Below are positions 21,322-33,259 of a stretch of DNA of 64,000 bases, piece after piece. The DNA comes from Pontederia crassipes. Taxonomy: Eukaryota > Streptophyta > Magnoliopsida > Commelinales > Pontederiaceae. The position numbers and the translations under genes were made by a program. Below the pieces are notes generated by a model. It saw only the letters and a list, made by a program, of their open reading frames with translations, was not told the origin of the DNA and made no database searches. Where the stretch lies: assembly GCA_030549335.1 (NCBI GenBank), contig CM060198.1, forward strand, positions 40,960,353 through 41,024,352, given 5' to 3'. Each line of letters begins with the position of its first letter. Within the stretch, counting starts at the first letter, position 1.

Positions 21322-22359
21322 CAATGTTGTTCGGACCGGACCGGACGACGATCCAAAAAAGTGTCTGTTTTAGGTTGAATCGGTCGGACCGGATAATAAT
21401 AAAATATTATATTTATTATGATATAATAAATCAAGCTATGATATTTTGATTATATAAATATATAATGATGCCAAAATGTAATTATACAAAAAATAATAAT
21501 CATAAATGTATAATTAATTTTAAGATTTGATATTAAAATTATTATACACTTAATAAATTAAAATCATTGAATTTGATTATTATATACAAATTTTCTATTG
21601 GTTATCATATCTTTAATTTTTTTATGTTAGAAGCAACAAATACATATTTTTCTTCAAAATATTATGACAATATTATATATTTTATAAATAAATATATAGT
21701 ATAATTAATAGTTAACTATTTAATTTGACTTAATACATACGAAATTAAAGAAATTTAAAGTTGTGTACTAAGCATATTATAGTTTGCACCATTTATTCAT
21801 AACTAATTTAACTAACATGATAAATATTATATTAATATAATAATATATAATTAATTTATATTATAATAAACATTTCTGATATTAAAAAATTGAATAAGAA
21901 TATAATCCATAGTTAAAACTCAAAGTTTAATAAGTTCAATTCAATACTAAATGAAAGAAAAAAGAACAAGTGGGTGAGTGTACAAAAATAATTCCACATT
22001 GATAATAGTAAGAAAGTGAGAGTAAATGGACAAGTATAAATGGAGGAGACTAATGGGTCAATATGTATATTTATGGAGAAAGTCCATCTTTGGATATTTT
22101 TTAAATTTATAATAATATTTTTTATCAAATTACCTCTTAGTAAAAAAAACTAATAAAAAAATTTATTAAACCAAAAATCGAGTTGAAATGCGGTTCAACC
22201 TAGTTTTGACTGATTTTAATCGATTTTGACTGGTTTTGACCGGTTTGATCTGGTTCAATCCAGTTCAAATTAAAGTCCAGTTTTTGCGCGTTAGTTGGGC
22301 CGTAGTTGTCACCGGTCAGCGGTCGGACCGGTTGCTCCAGTCCGGCCCTGACAACACTG
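21322..22359. mobile_element. Non-autonomous hAT-like element, 1.04 kb, TSD TAACAAAT
   Basis: The flanking 8-mers are identical, TAACAAAT at 21314-21321 and 22360-22367, the duplication size of hAT elements. The ends are inverted: CAATGTTGT-CGGACCGGACCGGA on the left and TCCGGCCCTGACAACACTG on the right. GC-rich tips with GGTCGGACCGG words enclose an AT-rich interior without coding potential. A run of GACTGGTTTTGACCGGTTTGA-like near-repeats lies at 22205-22260. Confidence 0.85.
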
Positions 22360-22367
22360 TAACAAAT

Positions 22368-22605
22368 ATGTGTTACCAAATAGATTATTTATGCCTATTA
22401 AATAAAATAATATATATTATTGATAATTTAACAAATGATATTTTTTTTTAAGTGAATGTATATTGTTGCTTAATATTCAATGATAATGCAGTGAATGTCC
22501 TTTTCTTGAAAGTTTTGAAAGCGTTAGGTGAAGGATATGTCGTTATTTGAATTTTAATTCACATCTTTTGTTGCACTCAATTATATAGAAATGAGAAGAA
22601 AAAAA

Positions 22606-22636
<31 letters not shown>

Positions 22637-22831
22637 CCATTTTTAATTTATTACTAATAAGGTAATTTAAAATATTTAATATTTTCATTTGAAACTATTT
22701 CTTAAATTGCGTCAATTAGAATGTAATTACATCAATTAATTAAAATGTGTCTCTCTATATATCTATATATGCATCTTTATATATATATATATATAAATAA
22801 AATATATATTTTATTTATATATATATATATA
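22368..22831. repeat. AT-rich spacer with CT and TA microsatellites
   Basis: A CT run and a TA run lie at 22604-22636, and TA-rich runs at 22752-22831 reach the edge of the next LTR. No gene is seen. Confidence 0.7.
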
Positions 22832-24833
22832 TGTAACGCCCCCGAAATGCGCCCTCCCACGTGGCCGAATACACTCCGGGGACGTTACGAGACTTGACTG
22901 ACGTGTACAATAATTTGACCAAAATATGACTTTGACTAGTCAACACAATAGAAGCATAATTGCGGAAGGAAAAATAGTAATTATTTGATTGAAAAGTGAT
23001 ATAATAGAAAATGTGTGCGAAAGTTTTAATAAAATAACATAATGAGTCCCAAATAACATAAGCATGAGAGTTTGGACAAGATAAATACAACTCGATGACA
23101 ATAAAAGAAAAAATCATGTGCAAAGATCATCACGAGCTCGATCTGTCGCCTACGCCATCATCTTTTTACCGGGACAGGTTGTTACTTGTGACATTGAATA
23201 CACAGGAAAGATGAATCTCCCTGTGAGCTTTGACGCTCAGTACATAATAATCATATGACGTATAAGCAATAATGACATCATAAAAATAATCAAATCAACA
23301 TAATCGTAAATTATAGAGTCGTGGCAATATAATTGATACAATAACAAGAGGCATGAAATAGAGTGGCATGACTGATGATAATACGATAAGTGTAATAGAA
23401 AAATAACATAATCATCCTTAAAAAATCATAATATCATTAGGCATTGTCCATCATCATAATCATTGTCATCTTTACATTTTCATTATGTTATATTTATTTT
23501 GGAGTTTCTTTCAACTCCCTTTAATAGGGCCGACGACTCCCTTTTAGCCAGAGCGGAGCATCTCAACGCCAAATATGGGCCGATGGATTATCTTTCGACT
23601 TCCTTTTGACCATATTGACCGTCGTCAACAAAACATAAAAGGAGCTCCTCATTTAACCTTTTTCGTCTTTTATCTTATTTATCCTATAACTATTTTTGAG
23701 AAAAAACAATTAATTCTAGATCAAATCATTATACAAAGAGACTGAGAAGGGTGTTAAAATGATCAATTATAATGATACCTATATAATAACTCGACAGGTA
23801 ATTAATCAGGACAAGTCAAAATAATTTAGCAAGGATTTGTAATAGACATCAGCATGGGTGATGGTTATTATATTATAAAATGAATGCGCGCGTATTATAT
23901 AACAGTAGAAATAATTGAACGATGAAAGATAATCGTTCGTTAGTGTGTTAAGGATTCTACAGTGTAGCACAATATAATCACATGCTACAGTGCCCCAAGA
24001 ATTATATAGCTATAATACTCTAGAACATTGTGAGCGTGTAGATACTTTATTATAGTGTACTACGGTGAGGGCTAATTGCAGATTTTAGAAGCTAATTATT
24101 CCACTGCCTTGATTTAATGCAAGATGCCCAAAGGTATTAACACATCGATGTGATGCATTTTAGTGCAATATTGTCCCTTGTTGTTCCATTTCACGTGAAA
24201 CCAGAAAGCATAACAGGTGTTAACTAGCTAAGAATCTACGTCAGTACCCATTTACATGAATACTAGCATTTAATGCACATGTATTAAAGGTCAAATGCAC
24301 CTTATCATTTATATGCATCATATCACCATCGGAAGGATTGGATGCGTGAAAGAAAACTCCAAAGTCCATTGATTAATGCACCCCTATGATTTAACGCAAC
24401 ACACTTAATTTATAATATATATAAAAGTAGGCGAATTGATTTGGGCGATACCATTATTGATTATTCTTCGGAAGGTACATATGACAGATCACATAAAACA
24501 AATATTATATTACCGACGTAAGGAGGGGTTGTGCAGACTAACTTATTTACAAAATTGTGTACCTTTCTTTCGAATGACAGCACTCACATTCTCGTTGTCC
24601 GACGTCCCTCGTGTGATCTGGTGTTTCTCTCTCCCCTTCGACGTCCCTGCAAGCGATTTGCCTCCTCTTCTCCTAGCGCCACGATGCCCAAATGAACAAC
24701 AAACAATAGCAACCCCTCAGTAACTGTTTAGAGTTCGAGATATAAGGATGCCATGGCTTCGTTGGTGGTTACGAGACTTGGTCATTATCATTTTATTTAT
24801 TTATTTATTTTAATAAAATTGGCTGACGTTACA
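22832..24833 (+). mobile_element. Solo LTR, 2.0 kb (TGTAACG...CGTTACA)
   Basis: It begins TGTAACGCCCCCGAAATGCG and ends GGCTGACGTTACA, a chromovirus-style LTR. ATATA flanks both sides (22827-22831 and 24834-24838); the left side is an AT microsatellite, so that match alone is weak. No internal retrotransposon sequence adjoins either end. Short frames inside, such as 24436-24723, have no known content. Confidence 0.75.
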
Positions 24834-25122
24834 ATATATATCCCTATATATAATATAAAGCCATGCTTCATGGCAATTTTATAATTATAGTGAGGAGCTC
24901 TTTTCTTTCACAATTCATCCTTTTTTTGTAGATTTTTTTACAAGATAATATTAGCAAATTAATAATTTTTAAAGAGTAAATTAATATTACTTTTAGTACC
25001 TATTTACTGAAATCATTTATTAATTAATAAAGTTGTAAGTTATGATAATATTTGACTCTAATTTTTAGTAATACATATAATCTATATCTATATCCTATAT
25101 ATATATATATATATAATCTATA

Positions 25123-25153
<31 letters not shown>

Positions 25154-25707
25154 ATATCAAGCTTTGGAATAAAAAGTTGGAACTCTCTTCGTCATCCATT
25201 CTCTCTATCTTTTATCTCACTTTTTTTAAATATTAATCTTTTTATTTAAGGTGCAACTTTCTATATAATTAGCCTTAATGGCATCTTGAAGACGTTAAAT
25301 TTCATAATTCATGATCAATCATCAATATTTTTTTTTTGTTATTCATGTAAAATATACTAATTTAGACATTTATAGGCATTTTAAGTTATTATTAATCTTT
25401 GTACCACACTATATCCTTTCTAACAATAAATTATTATTTATCCTTTCTAAACTGCACTTATATTATATATATTATAGAATAGATTAGCATAGAATATAAA
25501 ATCAAGCATCACATTTTATATACTTTATATTTTTATGACTTTATTTTTCAATATAATGCCTTCATGGTTATATTCCAATATACTATATATTCTTCCTAAA
25601 CTATTTGATTATGCATTATCATTTTCCATATGCTTTTTATCCACTTTCCTTTTGACTAAATTTCCCATCTTTTTCTTCACAACATCTAACCATATTCACT
25701 TTCTTTA
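24834..25707. other. AT-rich DNA with a (TA)n run
   Basis: TATA/CTATATCTATA repeats lie at about 25080-25155. No gene is seen; the short frames reflect composition. Confidence 0.5.
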
Positions 25708-26350
25708 TTTACCTTATGCTTTCATCTAATTAATGATAAATTTCGAATTTGTTCACTACACAAGTAAATTCTGTAGACATTTCTTTTTTTCGAATTTAAT
25801 TAAGGAGGGAATAACTGTTGACTCTATACCTTCCCCAATCATTATATCTCACTAAATATGTAATTAATATTATTTCATTATCAGCCCAGTAAGTCGTTAA
25901 TTTCCCAGACTATTTTAAGGATATGACAAATATTAATAATTTTAATCAGAAAAATAGAAGAAATGCTAAGATATGGAGGAACTTATAAGGTTTCTTTTAG
26001 AAAATGGGATTTTCCAAGCATATGGACAACACCAAAAAATATCTCGGGAATTAAAATATCACAGTAAATAAATAATATATGGATTAAAGAATTATCATGG
26101 CATGATAATTTTGAATTTTTATGACTTTTTATTACCTTACATTTAGAAATTTTAAAATATTAACATTACCTTATACATTTAAAAAAACTATAATATAATA
26201 ATTGAAATTCTAATTAATGAGGGAGTTATTATTGACATTATAACATATTTAATTTTCTTATTTGTACCTTCCCATCATTATAATTAGCCCACTAATTCAT
26301 TACTTTTAGGATTAATTCTTCCATAATCATTGTACAATACTCTCTCCTGA
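25708..26350. repeat. Left arm of a 0.64-kb inverted repeat
   Basis: From CCTTATGCTTTCAT at 25710 to GTACAATACTCTCTCC near 26347 this is the reverse complement of 32615-33258 with scattered differences. Examples are CATATGGACAACACC versus GGTGTTGTCCATATG, and GCCCACTAATTCATTACTTTTAGG versus its complement near 32660. No reading frame of note. Confidence 0.85.
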
Positions 26351-26354
26351 TATT

Positions 26355-26533
26355 TATTTTTATCAGGGAGTGGAAGTTTTGGATAGTTTGGCTAGCTGTC
26401 TTTTGGCGGGCTAGGATACTCTACTCTTTTTTGCTCTCTTTGAGAGCCTACACCTATATATCTCGTTAACATCATTATATATAGTGGGATGACAACCACA
26501 ACTCTCATCCTTTTTCTTCTAAAAAAAACTACA
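26355..26533 (+). mobile_element. LINE 3' end, second copy
   Basis: GGGAGTGGAAGTTTTGGATAG, CTCTTTGAGAGC and GGGATGACAACCACAACT occur in the same order and spacing as at 17985-18110 in the intronic LINE, ending in CTTCTAAAAAAAAC. Only the 3' untranslated part remains. Confidence 0.65.
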
Positions 26534-27452
26534 ATGTTCTTGGATCTCCCAATCCAATTATGCAACCATGAGAGGGAAGAGAGGGGTTTTGGATTCCCTT
26601 TACCTACCTTTCAATCGTTGATTACTCTTCTCCTCTTCCTACCTCTTCTTCCTCCTTGTTCCTTGGTTCTTGTTCTTCCATCAAGCTCCAACCATCACGT
26701 GCACAACGAGGGAAAAAATTAACAAGGAAACTTGAAGTTTTGGCCAAAGACCAAATTGCCCTTGACTTAAAATTTTGAGGTATTGCAGTTAGAAACTACG
26801 AAGAGAAGTAATCATCCAAGCAAGTGCATGCTGCAGGCATAACTTAGCATGCACGGAGGAGGGAGCTGAGGGAATTGGTGAACTTGTTGAGGGCACAAGG
26901 AGAACATGAAGGAATTGTAGTGCAAGGAGGAGGGAAGCATATATATACAAACAACATATATGTAGTTGTACCTACCGACCAAGAGACTATTATCTTCCTC
27001 TTAAAAAAAATTTGGTGTCTTTAGAAATAAAAAAAACTAATGTCCAAAAGTAACTTATCTTTTTATTACAATTATGACTATGATTATGATACCTCTTTGA
27101 TTAGGAGAAGGTTAAGAGAATGAGAGAAGAAATGCACGTAAATTTCAAAAAGCAACAAAAAAAGAAAAATGTCGATAGCTATAAAACAGAAGTTTGAAAC
27201 TGTTATAGAAGGCCATAAAGTAGTCATTTGAAGTGTTGTGAAGGTGCTATTATGAGACCATTACATATTTGAATTGGAAAAAAATGAGGAAAAAAGGTAA
27301 ATAACAAAAAATTGAGGAAAAATAGATAAATAAGATTGTTGAATTGAGAATCATTTGAAACGGACATCAAAGGCTTAGGTTTATATATATACTAGGGAAA
27401 TAAACGTGCGACGCACGATTGAAATTATTACTTTAATAATATTTGTAAAACT
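26534..27452. other. Unassigned DNA, possible LTR end
   Basis: At about 26765 TTAAAATTTTGAGGTATTGCA resembles the ends of the chromovirus-type LTRs elsewhere in the window. At 27395-27420 AACGTGCGACGCACGATTGA resembles a widespread plant repeat with a GTGCGNNGCAC core. No gene is seen; the leucine-rich frame at 26489-26722 lacks support. Confidence 0.3.
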
Positions 27453-28685
27453 TGTAGGAACCCAAAGGGTACCAAGAGGGGGGTGAATTGGTGTTTAACC
27501 GAAAATATTGATTTCACAAAATTCGTCACGGAAGCACAAAAGCGATTCTTAAAACATTTGTAATTCAAATTATTAAGACAACATTAGAGGGGGAGAGAGT
27601 GAGAGAAATCAAACACAAATAGACGCGGTGGTTGTTGATGAGGTTCGCCCACACCTTGATCGCTCCGACTTCTCGACCTCGAGACTGCCGGAGATTCCAC
27701 TAACACTTCCTTTGTTCCAAATAGGACAAGGAAAAAAGTCCTTTACACAATCATCTTTTCTTCACTTCGAGAGGTAAGGCAACCTCTCCTCCTAGGAAGC
27801 TAATCTATTTCTCTTGATCAAGAGGTAAGATTTAGAACCTCTTTTACACAGGAGCTCTCTCTATTTTTCTGAAAAAGAATGTTTCTCTCTTTTACAATTC
27901 TATGCTCACAAGAGTGGAAGAGAGAAAGAAGAGCACAACTAAAATGATAACTTCAAGAAAAAAGATCTTCTTTTGATTTCTTGAAGTATTGCTTCAATGC
28001 TTGGATGAGTGCTTTTGCTTCTGGCATTGACACTCCTTTTATAGGCTCTGGTATGTAAAAAATTTGTCCAGAATTAATTCCACATTTTCTCCTCGAAATA
28101 TAGTCATTACTCTTCATTTCAGTAATGGATCGGTCGACCGCATTTATGGACCGATCGACCGGACTATATGACCGTTGTGCTGATTTCTCCAGTTATCGCA
28201 GCTAGTCGGTCGATCGAACCATCGACCGGTGTCTCGACCGGTACAGTCTCGTAGTTTTGATTTGTAGCCGTTGAGCTGATCGATCGATCCGTACTTCGAC
28301 CAGACCATCGACCGGTATAGTCTCGACGTGGATTTGGCAGCTCAAGTATTGATCGGTCGACCGATATCTCAGATCGGTCGATCAACTATCTCGACCGGCC
28401 TTCATAACTTCGATCGGTAGGTTGACCGCCCTGCGCTATTTTGAGCATAACTTTCTGCACAGTTATCCAAATTAGATGATCTTGGAGTCTATGGAAAGCT
28501 AACAGAATTCTCTACAAGTTCAATATTCATCCAAAACTAATAAGATGAGTGCCAATTTTTTAATCAAAGTGTAGTGCATAAAGTTATCTCTTTTTCTTTA
28601 AACTTTTTAGCATTTTATCTTTAATCATTTGAGGTTTGTATCATCAAAATATAATTTAATATGTCATTAAAATTTAGATCCAACA
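27453..28685 (-). repeat. 3' LTR of the Sirevirus-type element (1.23 kb)
   Basis: It matches the other LTR along its length but has about 245 bp more, around 27870-28120, where the second LTR jumps straight to its GGTCGATCG cluster. That extra part holds CTTTTATAGGCTC (about 28036; TATAAAAG on the minus strand), a likely promoter. Confidence 0.9.
28120..28435. repeat. Cluster of GGTCGACC-type palindromes in the LTR
   Basis: About ten variants of CGGTCGACCG, GATCGATCGA and CGACCGG occur within 315 bp. Related clusters lie at 31556-31850 (other LTR) and 51174-51475 (LTR fragment). Sireviruses are known for palindromic, CpG-rich motifs in their LTRs upstream of the promoter. Confidence 0.8.
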
Positions 28686-29060
28686 ATCTCCCCCCTTTTT
28701 ATGAAGACAAACCGAGAAATATGAAAAATATATAAATTGTGAAAAAGTTGTAAAATTATTATGAAAACAATTTTACTCCCCCTAACACATAGCTTTCCTT
28801 ACAATGGTAGATATTCACATGAATATTAATTGTAAGGTACTCTTTATATAAAGTGATATTTAGATCATATTTCTCCTATACTTCTCCCCCTTTTGTTTCA
28901 TCAAAAAGAATAATTTGTATATGAAGCATATAAGAAACCATATGTAACTCCCCTTTAATCAATTTTAAAAAACTTTATTCTTCCCCCTTTTTGTCATGTA
29001 ATAGAATGTAGAGAGTATTTCAACATAAGGATTTAAAAATATGACTCCCCCTAAATTTAT
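28686..29060 (-). promoter_or_regulatory. Multiple polypurine tracts
   Basis: The minus strand has AAAAAGGGGGGAGA directly before the 3' LTR (28700-28686), with further purine tracts of AGGGGGAG type at about 28780, 28890, 28985 and 29050. Repeated polypurine tracts before the 3' LTR are a described Sirevirus trait. Confidence 0.75.
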
Positions 29061-29464
29061 GACTATTTTATAATGGTAAAATGAAGACAATTTGATTAAA
29101 TTCAAAAATATATTTATGAATCAAAATATGGCATAAAAACTTTGATATAACAATGATATTCATGATATGTCAAAATAAAGTTTTGAAGTTTTAACATGTT
29201 CTCCCTATCATTATGATCAATTTTTTTTGTTCATTTCTTTTCATTCAAAGAAATAGTCATTTCAAATTTTTTTTAATGAAATTAACAAAACAGACCTAAT
29301 CACTTAAGAAATATAAGAATGCAAACAATGATACTTTTACCATAACCTTTGTGCCTTCACATTTTTAATTCCACTTGTCCTTTGTATGTGAGGCACACCT
29401 GCAAAAATGATTATGTAACCTTTGGTACCCAAACTTCTTTGGGTCATATTTTGTTAGATGTTGT

Positions 29465-30985
29465 TCATTTCGGAACCCAAATCATGTCATTTTGTGAAGA
29501 TTTTCTTACTTTGCATTGATGTGCAAAATGGTAATTAAATCCACATGTAAAACATGTAATATGTGATTTTCTATCATATGTATGATTAGATTTCCAGTAA
29601 GAGTTTTCATGTCCAAAGTGTTTTATAGGATTATTTTTTGTTACATGAGAAATAGCTATATTTTTAAAGAGGCATTTTCCTTCTTTAATTTTTCTAAAGA
29701 ACATGCTAGTTTTACAATTTCACATGCATGTTAATCTCCAAAGTTTCAATTTCATTTTTGAGATTTTTATTTTCCATTTTTAATTTTTCAAACTCATTTT
29801 TCATAATATGAAGATCACTCATCAAGGTTTCATTGTGAATTAGACATGCATCACTTTCCTTTTTCAAAATATCAAAGTCATTTTTTATAATATGAAAGTC
29901 ATTCATCAATTTTTTATTCTTCTTTTTAAGAATAAGATATTTTTCAATTAAGAAAGAGAATTCCTTATGCACATCAAAATTGATATTATCATCCTCATTA
30001 TCATTATCACTATTAACACTAGAGCAATAAGGAGAGTTGGAAGATACCTCATCATTATGTGTCATTAAGCATAGATATGCATCCTCACTGGACGAATTTG
30101 ATAATTCATTTGATTCATTTTCACTTGACTCTTCATACCTTTTCTTCATTCTTCTATGAGACATCTCTTCTTTGTGATTTTTGTATGATCTTCGGGTAGG
30201 CTTCACATTCTTTTTTTTCTTTTTCACCAACTTGAGATACTTATCAAGTTTTCTTGTGTAGAGGGCGAGTCTCTTTTTTCGTCTACTTCCTCTTCACTCG
30301 AGTCATCTTCACTTTTGTTTGCTTTCAAAGTTAATGTCTTCTTTTTTGAAGCATTTGACTCTTCTTCTTCTTGAATTCCGGTCTTATAGGTTAGAAGTGA
30401 ACCAATAAGATTATCGAAATCCAATTTGTTCAAATACTTTTCTTTGATCACCGTCCTTTTTGTATGCGGGAAGAGAGAGACCTGAGAATCTTTTTCACCT
30501 TTTGAGAATTAGTTCTTAGCTCGTCCAAAGAGGCTAAGCCATTCACAATGTCATTAAAATGAGCAACCATATCATTTATAGATTCGTTATCATACATTTT
30601 GAATAATCATATTGATGATTTAGAATATTCAATCTAGATTCTTTGTTTTATTCGTTCCTTCATAAGTGATAATAAGTTTCTTCCAAATTTCGGTTGCACT
30701 TTCACAACTAGAAATCCGATTAAAATCCGTTGCATCCAAAGGACAATAAAAAATGTTCTTTGCTTTTCAATCCAATTTCGAAAAAATTTTCTATCTTTCG
30801 TCACGTTTGGAAGGTAATTTTTCATGTAAGTAATAACCTTTTTCGACAATATCCCACATGTTTATATCAATAGAACATATGTAGGCTTGAATCCAAAATT
30901 TTCAATATGCAAAATTTGATGCATTTAAAAGGGGAGTACGACTAATTAATTGTCCTTCGGCAAAAACAAGTGCACTTGATGCCAT
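29465..30985 (-). pseudogene. Sirevirus-type gag, broken
   Basis: ATG at 30985 starts MASSALVFAEGQLISRTP, with the EGQ...R-P start typical of copia gag (UBN2 family). A middle part (30451-30224) has KLDFDNLIGSLLTYKTGIQ, the segment conserved in this family. A long acidic coiled coil follows (30230-29712, with SSEDAYLCLM). A zinc knuckle, CFTCGFNYHFAHQC (CX2CX4HX4C, about 29550), comes near the end, then WVPK. At least two stops and several frameshifts, chiefly between 30900 and 30450, prevent one product. In life gag packages the element's RNA in the cytoplasm. Confidence 0.88.
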
Positions 30986-31091
30986 AGCTCTTAAAATTGT
31001 TAACTCTTAAAAAAAATAATTGAATCTTAAAAATGATTAGATCTAAAATGATTAGATCTGAAAATGAGAATATTCAAAAGATAAAAAAAGA

Positions 31092-31110
31092 GCAACCCGC
31101 TCTGATACCA
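31092..31110 (-). promoter_or_regulatory. Primer-binding site, initiator tRNA-Met type
   Basis: The minus strand reads TGGTATCAGAGCGGGTTGC, two bases inside the 5' LTR. TGGTATCAGAGC is the standard iMet site of plant copia elements. Confidence 0.95.
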
Positions 31111-31112
31111 GT

Positions 31113-32100
31113 TGTAGGATCTCAAAGGGCACCAAGAGGGAGGGGGGGCTGAATTGGTGTTTAATCGAAAATATCGATTTCACAAAATTCGTCGCGGAAG
31201 CACAAAATTGATTCTTAAAACATTTACAATTCAAATTATTAACACAATATTAAAGGGAGATAGAGTGAGAGAAATCAAACACAAATAGATGCGATGATTG
31301 TTGACGAGGTTCGGCCACACCTTGGCCTATGTTCCCGCTCTGACTTCTCGACCTCGAGACCGCTGGAGATTCCACTAGCACTTCCTTTGTTCCAAATAAG
31401 GCAAGGAAGAAAGCTCTTTACACAACCACCTTTTTTCCGCTTCGAAAGACAAGGAAACCTCTCCTCCTAAGAAGCTAATCTATTTCTCTCGTTCAAGAGG
31501 TAAGATTTAGAACCTCTTTTACATAGGAACTCTCTTTATTTTTCTGAACAAGTATGGACCGGTCGATCGCATTTATGGACTGGTCGACCGGACTATAAGA
31601 CCGTTGTGCTGATTTCTCCAGTTACCGCAGCTGGTCGGTCGACTGAGCCATCGATCGGTGCCTCGACCGGTACAGTCTCATAGTTTTGATTTGTAGCCAT
31701 TGAGCTGATCGGTCGACCGGTGCTTCGATCGGTATAGTCTCGACGTGGATTTGGCAGCTCATGTATTGATCGGTCGATCGGTATCTCAGATCGGTCGACC
31801 GGACTATCTCAACCGGCCTTCATAGCTTCGACCGGTAGGTTGACGTCCTGCACTATTTTGAGCATAATTTTCTGCACAGTTATCCAAATTAGATGATATT
31901 GGAGTCTATGGAAAGCTAACATAATTTTTTACAATTTCAATATTCATCCAAAACTAATAAAATCGGTGCCAATTATTTAATCAAAGTGTAGTTCATAAAG
32001 TTATCTTTTTTTTTTAACTTTTTAGCATTTTATCTTTAATCATTCGATATTTGTATCATCAAAATATAATTTAATATGTCATTAAAACTTAGATCCAACA
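31113..32100 (-). repeat. 5' LTR of the Sirevirus-type element (0.99 kb)
   Basis: It shares both termini with the 27453-28685 LTR. Compared with that copy it lacks a 245-bp stretch including the promoter region, so it could not start transcription normally. Elsewhere differences are scattered single bases. Confidence 0.9.
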
Positions 32101-32105
32101 AAACT

Positions 32106-32614
32106 ATTTTAATTTTTACATGTGTAAAATATAATTTTGAAATAATAATATTAAGTTAGGCTATCTAGATTATTAAAATATTTATGATAATACAATTTAA
32201 AATGTTTGACACTTTTTTATCTTTTTACTATGTACTCTCATTTAAATTTTGTAAGAAATATACATTGAAATATATTTGACATTAAATTCTATTAGTGTAG
32301 CACATTTCTATACATAATACTTTTGAACAATAATTTCAAATAACTTTTACTAATATTTATATTATTTTTATTTTTTTCAACCGAGGAAACCCTCCCCCAC
32401 ATGGATGCGAAGGAAAACCTTGTTGGGGAAAAATTATTTCCTCGTAGGAGAGGATGAAAAATTGGAGTTAAGCCCCAATAAATATATTTTAATAATTTTA
32501 TTTTAAATTTTCGGAATAAATTTTAATAAAAGCTAAAAATGGGTTATTACATTGTCATTGATTCTCATGCAATAAATAAATAATATAATAAATATTTAAA
32601 GTAGAAATATATAT
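32106..32614. other. AT-rich spacer
   Basis: No gene seen. CCGAGGAAACCCTCCCCCACATGG-like text at about 32382 is the only GC-richer part. Confidence 0.4.
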
Positions 32615-33258
32615 TGGGAGAGAGTATTGTACAAAGATTATGGAAGTATTAATCCTAAAAGTAATGAATTAGTGGGCTAATTATAATGATGGGAAGGTAC
32701 AAATAAGAAAATTAAATATGTTATAACGTCAATAATAACTCCCTCATTAATTAGAATTTCAGATATTATATTATAGTTTATTTTAATAGGTAATGTTAAT
32801 ATTTTAAAATTTCTAAATGTAAAGTAATAAAAAGTCATAAAATTCTAAATTATCATGCCATGAAAATTCTTTAATCCATATATTATTTATTTACTGTGAT
32901 ATTTTAATTCCTGGGATATTTTTTGGTGTTGTCCATATGCTTGGAAAATCCCATTTTCTAGAAGAAGCCTTATAAGTTCCTCCATATCTTAGCATTTCTT
33001 CTATTTTCTGATTAAAATTATTAATATTTGTCTCACCATTAAAATAGTCTGGGAGATTAATGACTTAGTGGGCTGATTATAAAAGAAAGAGAAATGAAAT
33101 AATATTAATTACATATTTAGTAGGATATAATTATTGGGGAAGGTATAACGTCAAGTAACTCCCTCCTTAATTAAATTCGAAAAAAGAAATGCCTACATAA
33201 TTTACTTTAGTGAACAAATTTGAAATTTGTCATTAATTAAATGAAAGCATAAGGCAAG
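32615..33258. repeat. Right arm of the 0.64-kb inverted repeat
   Basis: Reverse complement of 25708-26350. The inner edge is near GGGAGAGAGTATTGTAC (32615) and the outer edge near AATGAAAGCATAAGGCA (33258). The arms are separated by 6.3 kb, or 1.6 kb if the Sirevirus insertion is removed. Confidence 0.85.
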
Positions 33259-33259
33259 G

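Larger units (their letters stand above)
27453..32100 (-). mobile_element. Sirevirus-type Ty1/copia element, gag only, TSD AAACT
   Basis: AAACT flanks both sides (27448-27452 and 32101-32105). On the minus strand the order is 5' LTR 32100-31113, iMet-type primer site 31110-31092, gag 30985-29465, a short tail with several polypurine tracts, and 3' LTR 28685-27453. The LTRs start TGTTGGATCTAA and end CCTACA. The gag has the coiled-coil and CCHC features of Sireviruses. There is no protease, integrase or reverse transcriptase: the 780 bp after gag hold only the 3' tail. It is a deletion derivative or a non-autonomous member. Confidence 0.92.

Noticed and set aside
26489-26722. 77-residue leucine-rich frame resembling a secreted protein
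   Set aside because: It runs from a LINE tail into unassigned DNA, has no homologous motif, and its composition follows CTTCTTCC repeats.
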